From an uncultured Patescibacteria group bacterium (lineage in GTDB: Bacteria; Patescibacteriota; Microgenomatia; UBA1406; GWC2-37-13), in the NCBI GenBank assembly GCA_938010745.1, contig CALLVF010000061.1, positions 1-19,099 on the forward strand: a DNA stretch of 19,099 nt, written 5' to 3'. Within the stretch, counting starts at the first letter, position 1. Every line of letters begins with the position of its first letter. The translations under genes and the position numbers were made by a program. A model generated the notes under the pieces. That model had not been told where the DNA came from, made no database searches, and saw nothing but the letters and a program-made list of their open reading frames with translations. Positions 1 to 7,347 of this stretch are shown in pieces.

Positions 1-909
1 AACTCAGTCTTAAACCAAACCTATCAAAACTGGGAAATGATTATTGTTGATGATGCCTCAACTGATGGAACTTATAAATTTATCTCAGAATATTCCAAAA
101 AAGATAAAAGAATAAAAATTATAAGACACAAAAAGAACTGGGGTATAAAAAAACTCAAAGAGTCATATAACCAAGCGCTAAAACAAAGCAAGGGGGATTT
201 AATCGCTATTATTGAAGGTGATGATTTTTGGCCAAAAGATAAATTAGAAAAGCAAATAGAAGATTTTAAAGATAAAAATGTGGTTTTATCTTATGGAGAT
301 TGGGTAATGACTGATACTTTAGGCAACGGCATAACACTTGGAAACTATCAAAATTTTGATAGAAGAAAACTTTTTAATAAACCAATTGGTTCTATTTTGC
401 ATCTTTTTGCCTCTTTAAAATTTTATCTAATGTCTTCAACGGTTATTATTAGAAAAAAGACTTTAGAAAACCTTGGTGGCTTTCAAAATGATAAAAACTA
501 CCCTTTTATTGATATTCCCACCTATTTATCTTTAGCATTGCAAGGCAATTTTTTTTATCACCCGGAGATTTTAGGTTACTATCGGAAACAACCTTTATCC
601 TCTTGGTTCTCATTTGCAAAACAAACTGAAGATATGGGAAGAGCAAAAGTCAGAGATTGTGTTAATAATTTTTTAAAATCAAAAAAAATTTCTATTAACT
701 GGTTAAAACTTATTGTAGATCAAGAAAAATATTTAAGTTATAAGAAAAAATATAAAAAAATTAGCCATTTTTACCATTATTTTGCTTTTAGCAATAAAAT
801 AACGCCTATAAAAATTATTGTTTACATAATATTTTTTTTCCGATATTTTATTTATAAAATAAAAAAACAAGTTTTTCACCAAGTATATATGAGAAGCACG
901 TGTTTCTAA
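1..909 (+). CDS. Glycosyltransferase family 2, 5' end cut by window
   Basis: The reading frame is open from base 1, and the residues before the first Met (SVLNQTYQNWE) already match the GT2 core, so the true start lies outside the window. The visible part has the nucleotide-binding strand IIVDDASTDGT at about residues 15-25 of the fragment and the metal-binding GDD in EGDDFWPKDKLEKQ. These are the GT-A fold hallmarks of family 2 enzymes, which transfer a sugar from a nucleotide-sugar donor. The C-terminal third is Lys- and aromatic-rich with a hydrophobic stretch, perhaps a membrane-associated tail. The last residues (VYMRSTCF) look unlike a normal GT2 end and the gene abuts a decayed GT fragment, so the 3' end may be altered. 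Donor and acceptor cannot be told; the neighbouring O-antigen-ligase-like gene suggests surface polysaccharide work. Confidence 0.88.
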   Translation, partial: NSVLNQTYQNWEMIIVDDASTDGTYKFISEYSKKDKRIKIIRHKKNWGIKKLKESYNQALKQSKGDLIAIIEGDDFWPKDKLEKQIEDFKDKNVVLSYGDWVMTDTLGNGITLGNYQNFDRRKLFNKPIGSILHLFASLKFYLMSSTVIIRKKTLENLGGFQNDKNYPFIDIPTYLSLALQGNFFYHPEILGYYRKQPLSSWFSFAKQTEDMGRAKVRDCVNNFLKSKKISINWLKLIVDQEKYLSYKKKYKKISHFYHYFAFSNKITPIKIIVYIIFFFRYFIYKIKKQVFHQVYMRSTCF

Positions 910-921
910 ATAAATAACTGA

Positions 922-1194
922 TGGAAAAAGGCTTTGTTCGTTAGAAACAAAAAACAACTAATTGAGGCAGTAAAAGTTTTTATAAAAAACAATAATCTTC
1001 GAAAAAAATATTCATTATTTGGATATGAGCGATCAAAATCATTCTCCTTCAAAAAAACTGCTAAAAAAATATTAGAGATTTATAATTGGGTTTTAAAAAC
1101 AAAGACTACCTATCAGCAAATAATCATTCTTCGTCTTTTAAATCCTCAATTGTCTAATCTGTGGGTTTTTTATAATTTGCATTCCTTAAGCTAA
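922..1194 (+). pseudogene. C-terminal remnant of a GT4-type glycosyltransferase
   Basis: The frame is open from just after an in-frame stop at 919-921 and encodes only about 90 residues. From residue 4 onward the pattern NKKQLIEAVKVFIKNNN, then LRKKYSLFGYERSKSFSFKKTAKKILEIYNWVL, is the usual last helix region of family 4 glycosyltransferases (cf. 'eLaeAi..LL.d..lr..mg..Gr.r..e.FsW...a..ll.iY'). The Rossmann domains and the E-x7-E donor site are absent. The only available initiator is a TTG at 934 without a ribosome site. I read this as the tail of a deleted gene rather than a working small protein. Bases 1195-1257 hold nothing I recognise. Confidence 0.6.
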
Positions 1195-1257
1195 AAACTT
1201 ACTATTTAAAATACAAGTGTAGAGGTTAGTTTGGTAAAATTTTTCAATTAAGAAAAT

Positions 1258-3663
1258 CTACGGCAAAAAATCTAAAAAAAGCTGACTTATCTTTTCTGCC
1301 AATCTCTCATGACCTAAGGGATTTATCGTTGAAATCTTATCAAAATAAAAAGCCTTATTTTCTGGAAAGTCAATTAACTGCAAAACTTTAACTTGTTTTT
1401 TAGATTGTAAAACTTCCATTATAGGCTCAGGTATCGAATATAAAGAAACAAAAATTATCGGACCTTGATATAAAGAAAAAAGCTCATTAAGAAAAGTTTT
1501 TTGTCTTTGATAAACCTCCTCTGACTTTACCTTTTTTAAATACTCCTCCCAAGCCAAATCCCAAGAAGGAAAATATTTCCCTTGTTCTCTTAATTTTTCT
1601 CTTTCTTGGAGGATATTTTCTAAGTAGCTATATTTATAAGTTAACGGAAAGAAAAGTTCATTTATTCGATAAAAATTATTGTTCATAAAAATAATAAGAT
1701 CGGGGTTGTATTTTTTTCCTTGTTGGCGATATCTTTCAATGGCATATGCTAAATCATAGCTGTGATAAGAAAGATTAATTACTTCTACCCTTCTCCTTTG
1801 ACTTTTGGCATTTAACTTATCCTCCATTTTTTCCACCCAGTTATCTTTAGTATCAACTAAAAATCCAAAAGCATTACTATCGCCCAGAACTATTACTCGA
1901 TAGGTGTCTTTTGGTTTTTTTACTGAATAATTAAATCTCTCATTAAACCCATCGTTGTTGTAAGTGTAAGTGGCTTTAATGGGTAAATCTTGACTTATTT
2001 CGTTAGTATTTGGTTTTGGTGAATAAAAATAGCGAAATCGGCAAATAGGGATATCTTCCTGAAAACAAAATTGATAAACCTCATCTTTAAACTGAGGATT
2101 AAGCCAGAAGGTAGTTTTAAAATTTTTAAAAAAAGAAGTAAAATAATTATCGGCAGAATCTTTTCCTTGAGTTTCTTTTTTTAATAAATAAACCTTTTTT
2201 AAAATTTCAATATTGGGAAATTTATCATTATCGGTCAACCTCTGGTAAAGCTTTAAAGCATAATCTTTTTCTCCTAAATTTAAATAAAAATCCCCCAAAA
2301 AACTCAATGCCTCAAAGGAGTAAAATGATTTTTTTTCATAGTCTTTAGCTTGTTCTTTTGCCTTACTCAAATTTCCTTGCTGATAAAGCCTTTCTATTAG
2401 TTTTTTTTGAGTTTGATGATCAAAGGAAAAAAATCGATTCCCCGCCTCCGGCAAACCACTTAAAGTGAAAATCTTGCCGGTAAGTTTTAAAAAAATAAAA
2501 AATAAAAGAAAAAAAGAAAATATGGAATATAAATTAAAAAAGATTTCTTTTTCGTCTTTAACTACCAACCCAACCAGTAAAAATAAAAGGAACAACATAC
2601 CGTAGATTGAATAGGTGTAATCGGTCAAAAAATTAAGACTAAGGTAGTAAAAAAGATAACTATAAGAAGCCAATTTCTTATCAATATTTTTAAAAATTAA
2701 AATAAAAAACAAAAGAAAAAAGAAAAAACCAAAAATACCTGTTTCTGTTAAAATCGTGATTGGTAGATTTAGGGCTGAGGAGACTTGTTGAAGATTTTCA
2801 GAGACATATTTTTGAGAAGAATAATAATAATTACCTACTCCCCAACCAAAAAGAGGCTTTTCTAAAAATCCTTTTAATCCTTGGGAAAAATATTCAATTC
2901 TGCCGGAAAAGATACCTCTGGGTTGAAATTTAATCATCTGATTAACAAAAGGTAATAATTTATCAAATGGTTTAAGGGTGTAAAATTCTCTTTGACTGAA
3001 GAGAAAAAATAAAAAAACCACTAATAAAGGCAAAAAGATAATCTTATCAATTCTGATGGTTTTTTTTTGGTAAGAAATTAAAAGTAAAATTATCAAAAAG
3101 TCTACGTAGGCGGAACGGGAATATGAAAAAAGAAAAAAAGGAAAGAAAAACAGAAAAAGAAATAAATCAATTCTTTTTTTACTTTTAAGATAATCATAAA
3201 TGAGAATTATTAAAGTCAAACCTAAAAAATCACCTAGGTGATTGTGATTGGGATAAAGGGGATAAATTAATTGATAAGAAGTGATTCGAAAAAGCTTTTG
3301 AGGAAGAAAAGAAAGAAGAGAAAACAAAAAAGAAATCAGGATTAATATTCTTTTAAAATATCTTAAAATTAGAGCTTTTTCATTTGTTCCAATTAAAAAA
3401 ATAAAAAAAGCGCCACCCCAAATCAAAAGAGAGTTAAAGGAATTAATTTGATCAATCGAAAAAAAAATAGAGATGATAATAAAAATAAAAAATAAAAAAT
3501 AAAAAATAAAAAATTTATTGATTTTAATTAATTCTTTTTTAAACTCTTTTTCTAAAAAATAAATAGCAGATACTAAAGAAAGTAAAAAAATAACTCCCTC
3601 CCTAGGAAAAACAGCAGTTGACTCCAAAACAAAAACTATAACAAAATAAACTAATGATATCAT
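1258..3663 (-). CDS. O-antigen-ligase-like membrane protein fused to TPR and SGNH hydrolase domains
   Basis: Three parts are visible in about 801 residues. Residues ~1-390 form a polytopic membrane region with the O-antigen ligase/polymerase (Wzy_C) signature: a PNHNHLGDFLGL loop, an SYSRSAY segment, then SGRIEYFSQGL and PLFGWGVGNYYY before the last membrane helices. Residues ~420-530 look TPR-like (YQQGNLSKAKEQAKDYEKK, LGDFYLNLGEKDYALKLYQRL). Residues ~560-801 form an SGNH/GDSL-type domain: VIVLGDSNAFG (Ser about 596), an Asn-rich IFMNNNF block and NPLGHERLAEKI (His about 785). WaaL-family proteins move lipid-linked glycans; SGNH domains commonly deacylate or acylate sugars. The ATG at 3663 is preferred over an upstream TTG (3750) because the latter would run into the divergent gene at 3704. 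No clear ribosome site is seen. The exact glycan is unknown. Confidence 0.85.
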   Translation of the reverse strand: MISLVYFVIVFVLESTAVFPREGVIFLLSLVSAIYFLEKEFKKELIKINKFFIFYFLFFIFIIISIFFSIDQINSFNSLLIWGGAFFIFLIGTNEKALILRYFKRILILISFLFSLLSFLPQKLFRITSYQLIYPLYPNHNHLGDFLGLTLIILIYDYLKSKKRIDLFLFLFFFPFFLFSYSRSAYVDFLIILLLISYQKKTIRIDKIIFLPLLVVFLFFLFSQREFYTLKPFDKLLPFVNQMIKFQPRGIFSGRIEYFSQGLKGFLEKPLFGWGVGNYYYSSQKYVSENLQQVSSALNLPITILTETGIFGFFFFLLFFILIFKNIDKKLASYSYLFYYLSLNFLTDYTYSIYGMLFLLFLLVGLVVKDEKEIFFNLYSIFSFFLLFFIFLKLTGKIFTLSGLPEAGNRFFSFDHQTQKKLIERLYQQGNLSKAKEQAKDYEKKSFYSFEALSFLGDFYLNLGEKDYALKLYQRLTDNDKFPNIEILKKVYLLKKETQGKDSADNYFTSFFKNFKTTFWLNPQFKDEVYQFCFQEDIPICRFRYFYSPKPNTNEISQDLPIKATYTYNNDGFNERFNYSVKKPKDTYRVIVLGDSNAFGFLVDTKDNWVEKMEDKLNAKSQRRRVEVINLSYHSYDLAYAIERYRQQGKKYNPDLIIFMNNNFYRINELFFPLTYKYSYLENILQEREKLREQGKYFPSWDLAWEEYLKKVKSEEVYQRQKTFLNELFSLYQGPIIFVSLYSIPEPIMEVLQSKKQVKVLQLIDFPENKAFYFDKISTINPLGHERLAEKISQLFLDFLP

Positions 3664-3667
3664 TATA

Positions 3668-3696
3668 TTGACTTGAAATTTAATATTTGTTAATCT
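3668..3696 (+). promoter_or_regulatory. Candidate promoter for the Cys-rich secreted protein
   Basis: TTGACT (3668-3673, five of six matches to the -35 consensus) lies 17 bases before TAATCT (3691-3696, a weak -10). The ATG follows 7 bases later at 3704, so transcripts would begin almost at the start codon. The site fills the 40-base gap between divergent genes. The -10 match is poor, so confidence is low. Confidence 0.35.
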
Positions 3697-3703
3697 AATT
3701 CTA

Positions 3704-5590
3704 ATGAAAAAATTCTTTATTTGGTTAATATTAATAATAATATTTCTCAACTTTGAAAAAAAAATTATCGCTGATCATAACTGTTATGAAAGCTGCGGTA
3801 CACCTTCTTTCTGCAACAACGGTCTCAGTTGCATGGGGGGTATATGTAAAAACGCAAATTGCCCAGATCAAACTGATTGTGTTTGCGATTATCCCAATTG
3901 TAAAAATCTCACCGTTAACCAAACTACATTAGGCTTAGGAAAATCTTATAATTTTTCCGCTACTTATGAAAATTATTTTGGTCCCGTAGACAATCGTGGC
4001 TTTTCTGTCGCCACAAGTTGTTCTTCGCCTTTTATTAACGACCAAACATCAATTGGTGGACCTGGTACTGTTAGTTGGACATGGATTCCTAACTTAACAG
4101 GAACTTATACTGTTTTTTGTAGAGCATGGAATGATTCTATAGCCGAATGCAGAGGAGATTGTGTTGATGGACCTCCAAGGTATTCATGTCGTGGACCAAA
4201 TGCAAAATTAACCGTTACTGTCGTTGCCCCACCAACTCCAAGTGGAAGCTGTGGTAGTTTTAATTATAACTCAGATAATCCTGCTACCCCGATAACCTTT
4301 ACGTGGACTAATCCCATACCTGACCCGGTAGGATTACAAGTTTGGGATAATACAGGCAAGTGGTGGTATAACAACTGGGCTAATTCACCGATAACAATTA
4401 ACATCCCTCCAGGAAGAATAGTTTATGCTCGCACCACTTATAGCTTTACTCACTTTTCGCCTGAAACAAATATTACCTGCTCACTCCCTCCCAATCCTTC
4501 TCCAGCAATTATTTCTGGATCTTTACAGCAAAAATCTGGCGATGGTTGTTATGTTGCAAATGATACCAATAATTTTTCATTAAGCAATCCCACTATCACC
4601 TCCAATCCCTCAAATTGTGTTTCAACAAATTGCATTGTTTTACCGACTAATAATAATGCTAAAACCTATACTTGCACTACTACTTTCAATAGCAACGACT
4701 GTCTTAACTATAATCCAGCTACTTGGCCCACATCAGCCATTCTTACTTTAACTAGTATTGCCCCTGTTGGTTATACCTTATATGGTTGGACAACTCCTGG
4801 TAGTTGCTCTCTTCCCACTAATACAAAAACTGTTAACGCTGGCACATATATTGATCAGTCAATAACTTTTGATTTTATTGGTAATAAGTGGTTTAAAATT
4901 AAAAATGCTTCCTTTAACCGTTCGTCAACGAATAATATAACTATTCCTTTATTAATTGAGCCTTATGATACTTTCGATGATGATGGTCAAAAATACTTTA
5001 TGATCGGTCAAACAGGAGCAGCTTTAGGAATAGTTGTTTCTGATAATCGCTATAGCATAAATAACTGGCACAAATCAGACTACAATAGACAAATACCTTT
5101 GTCTATTGATGACTTTTTAAATTATATTAAAGCTAGAAAAAGTTATCAAGCTATTAATAACTTAAATGAGTTAACTCAAGATAAAATATACTTATATCAA
5201 GGTAATCTTGATATTAATGACTCGTCCATATCTATATTTAATAATAGAAAATTAGTCTTGATTGTCACTGGATCAATTAATTTTAATGTCTCAAACGAAT
5301 TTCAACCAAGTAATGCTAGTATAGCTTTTTTAGCTAAAAAAATAAATTTTTCAAACACTGTTAGCATAGCAAAAGGAATATTTGTAGCCGAAAGTACCGA
5401 TACAGGCTCAGCCAATAATCAAGGATTAAAAATCATCGGTAACCTAATTTCTCTTTTTGACTTCACTAGTCAAAGAAAATGGAGCAATACTGCTAAACCC
5501 TCAATTTTTGTTGTTTTTAAGCCTGAAATGTACCTTGATCTTTTACCTTACTTATCAATTTCCAAGTATGATTGGAAACAGTTACAATAA
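3704..5590 (+). CDS. Secreted Cys-rich surface protein, possibly pilus-associated
   Basis: A lipid-facing N terminus (MKKFFIWLILIIIFLNF) followed by a short polar stretch ending near Ala23 is a good Sec signal peptide. Residues 27-66 hold nine cysteines (C27, 31, 37, 43, 48, 53, 59, 61, 66) in a pattern suggesting a small disulfide module. Residues ~70-175 and ~180-260 are Ser/Thr/Asn-rich beta-type segments with paired cysteines, like Ig-type repeats. Residues ~390-628 lack cysteines, look like a separate beta-rich domain and end in a PEMYLDLLPYLSISKYDWKQ tail. I do not recognise a catalytic motif. The PilX-like pilin begins 81 bases downstream on the same strand, so a cell-surface or pilus-related role is likely but inferred. 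The ATG at 3704 is chosen because it starts the signal peptide. Confidence 0.8.
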   Translation: MKKFFIWLILIIIFLNFEKKIIADHNCYESCGTPSFCNNGLSCMGGICKNANCPDQTDCVCDYPNCKNLTVNQTTLGLGKSYNFSATYENYFGPVDNRGFSVATSCSSPFINDQTSIGGPGTVSWTWIPNLTGTYTVFCRAWNDSIAECRGDCVDGPPRYSCRGPNAKLTVTVVAPPTPSGSCGSFNYNSDNPATPITFTWTNPIPDPVGLQVWDNTGKWWYNNWANSPITINIPPGRIVYARTTYSFTHFSPETNITCSLPPNPSPAIISGSLQQKSGDGCYVANDTNNFSLSNPTITSNPSNCVSTNCIVLPTNNNAKTYTCTTTFNSNDCLNYNPATWPTSAILTLTSIAPVGYTLYGWTTPGSCSLPTNTKTVNAGTYIDQSITFDFIGNKWFKIKNASFNRSSTNNITIPLLIEPYDTFDDDGQKYFMIGQTGAALGIVVSDNRYSINNWHKSDYNRQIPLSIDDFLNYIKARKSYQAINNLNELTQDKIYLYQGNLDINDSSISIFNNRKLVLIVTGSINFNVSNEFQPSNASIAFLAKKINFSNTVSIAKGIFVAESTDTGSANNQGLKIIGNLISLFDFTSQRKWSNTAKPSIFVVFKPEMYLDLLPYLSISKYDWKQLQ

Positions 5591-5671
5591 AAAATATCAA
5601 GTATTAAAATTATAAATGACAAAGCTAATTATAAAAAGAATTTAATAAAAAATTTTTATATTTTTAATAAT

Positions 5672-6409
5672 ATGAAAAAAAAGCGTGGCCAAGTTTTGCT
5701 AATAACCGTTATGCTTTTAGCTACGGCTTTAACTGTAATTCTATCTGTGTCTTTTAAATCAACCACTGATACTCAGTTAACAAAATTGGAGGAGGAATCA
5801 CAAAAAGCTTTAGCAGCGGCTGAAGCAGGAATTGAGGCAGCCCTTAAACAAGGCACCATTGCTAATATTGGTAGTCTTCCTGGTTTAGGCGATTTTACTG
5901 GCTCAGCTTCAATTGAAACAACTACCACAAACTCCTTTATCACTCCTCTTCTTCTAAAAGATGAACAATATACTTTTTATTTAGCTAACTACACTTCTCC
6001 CAATAATTTTTCTAATTATTGGAGTGGGAATTTAACTATTTGTTTTGGTAATGTTGCCTTAGAAATAACTTTGATTAAATCTGATAACACTTTAACTCGT
6101 TATGCGGTTAATCCCTCAAACTCCTCAATTATTAACAATGGAGTTTCAGCTTCATCTGGTAGCAATAACTGTCCTGAATCTTCTTTTTCCAATAACTACT
6201 CTCTTGCTTCAATTTCCAATACTAAACTAATGATTGCACGTGTTATTGGTGGTCAGACAAAAATTGGTATCAAAGGATCATCGGTGCTTCCCCTTCAAGG
6301 CAAAACAATTGTTTCTGAAGCTAAATCAAAAACTGGTGTCACTAAGAAGGTTATTCTTTTTCAATCATACCCCCAAATCCCAGCTAATTTTTTTGTCACC
6401 AGTTTTTAA
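5672..6409 (+). CDS. PilX-like minor pilin/pseudopilin
   Basis: The N terminus MKKKRGQVLLITVMLLATAL is a short basic leader followed by a hydrophobic helix, and AAAEAGIEAAL at residues ~48-58 is the motif that follows this helix in PilX-type minor pilins. Gln7 stands where many pilins have hydrophobic residues after Gly6, and the usual Glu5 of the mature pilin is not evident, as is common in PilX-like members. Residues ~60-245 are a Ser/Thr/Asn-rich globular domain with two cysteines (about 127 and 168) that could form a disulfide. It follows the Cys-rich secreted protein and probably shares its transcript. The family is well supported by the N terminus; its exact place in the pilus is unknown. 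Confidence 0.72.
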   Translation: MKKKRGQVLLITVMLLATALTVILSVSFKSTTDTQLTKLEEESQKALAAAEAGIEAALKQGTIANIGSLPGLGDFTGSASIETTTTNSFITPLLLKDEQYTFYLANYTSPNNFSNYWSGNLTICFGNVALEITLIKSDNTLTRYAVNPSNSSIINNGVSASSGSNNCPESSFSNNYSLASISNTKLMIARVIGGQTKIGIKGSSVLPLQGKTIVSEAKSKTGVTKKVILFQSYPQIPANFFVTSF

Positions 6410-6491
6410 TAAATATTTAAAAACTATCTTAAATCAATCTTTCTAACCTTTCCCGCCAACAAAAAAATTTTCCATACTTGGCAAGAAAGAG

Positions 6492-7304
6492 CTAAAACTT
6501 CTCAAAAAAAACCTGATTATCGGGGACACCTCTTTCCCCCAAAAAACAGCGAAGAGACTCAACCACCTCCCTATTACCGCAGAGATAGTAGTCAAAGTTT
6601 GAATAATCCAAATCAAAGTTTTTAAAATCGGCCTTTTCTGAGAATAAATGTTTTTGATCAATTATAAATGACTTCAATCCATCCTGGATATAACCTGAGG
6701 TAAAATATCCTTTATCCTCTTTTGGAATTATGGAAAAATCTTGCTGGCGGGAAAGACAGATTTTAAATTTAAATTGCTCTTCTGATTCTTTACTTAGTTG
6801 TTTTAATTCATCCAATAAATATGTGTCTTGAAAAGTTTTTAAACCCCAAAATAAATAAAATTTTTTATTGTTAAGCTGCATTTTTGATTTTTGATTTTTG
6901 ATATTTGATATTAATATTGATCTTAATGGTGCCAAGCCAGTGCCCGTTGCCAAAAATATCTTTGGTCTGAGACCTTCATGTAAAAAAAATAATCCGGCTG
7001 GTCCTTGAAAAATCACCACTTGCCCCAAATTTAAATTTGATAAATAATTTGAACCAACACCTCCTTCAACAATTTTTACTAAAAGTTCAAAAGCCTCTTT
7101 TTGAAAATCAGCTGAGGCAATAGAATAAAGCCTTCTTAAAGCCCCATTTACAGGGTCAGTCCCTTTAATAGGAATCAAAAGAATCAGATACTGTCCTGCC
7201 TTAAAATTTATCTCTTTTGGCTCAAGTAGTTGAAAACGAAATAAAAAGACATCCTTCGTTAATTGTTTTTTTTTCGTAAAAACAGTTTTATAAGAGGTAA
7301 TCAT
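6492..7304 (-). CDS. Ferredoxin-NADP reductase-like FAD/NAD(P)H oxidoreductase
   Basis: The gene encodes 270 residues of the FNR superfamily. The FAD-binding barrel carries the R-x-Y-S motif (R58-S61 in RRLYSIAS) and GGVGSNYL at 81-88. The NAD(P)-binding half carries ATGTGLAPLRSIL at 119-131 and LCGNREVVESLRCFL at 241-255, and ends with an aromatic-containing FFEKF. Such enzymes move electrons between NAD(P)H and a ferredoxin, flavodoxin or other carrier through FAD. No 2Fe-2S domain is fused. Residues ~135-142 (IKNQKSKM), just after the nucleotide loop, are encoded by a tandem heptamer array and look like an inserted linker. An AAGG sequence a few bases before the ATG may serve as ribosome site. 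The partner is not apparent; the ATPase gene upstream is functionally unrelated. Confidence 0.86.
   Translation of the reverse strand: MITSYKTVFTKKKQLTKDVFLFRFQLLEPKEINFKAGQYLILLIPIKGTDPVNGALRRLYSIASADFQKEAFELLVKIVEGGVGSNYLSNLNLGQVVIFQGPAGLFFLHEGLRPKIFLATGTGLAPLRSILISNIKNQKSKMQLNNKKFYLFWGLKTFQDTYLLDELKQLSKESEEQFKFKICLSRQQDFSIIPKEDKGYFTSGYIQDGLKSFIIDQKHLFSEKADFKNFDLDYSNFDYYLCGNREVVESLRCFLGERGVPDNQVFFEKF
6881..6908. repeat. Four tandem TTTTTGA heptamers inside the reductase gene
   Basis: Three perfect TTTTTGA units and one TATTTGA unit lie end to end. On the coding strand they read as TCAAAAA-type units and encode a Lys/Asn/Gln-rich linker just after the NAD(P)-binding loop. Similar A/T-only filler repeats occur in the intergenic leaders near 11170 and 17570-17610. 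Confidence 0.8.
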
Positions 7305-7347
7305 TTTGCCTTATTTTATTCCAAATAATCAATAAAGAATAACATTT

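Noticed and set aside
6881..6908. CRISPR-like repeat
   Set aside because: Units are seven bases, adjacent, without spacers, and translated inside a conserved enzyme.
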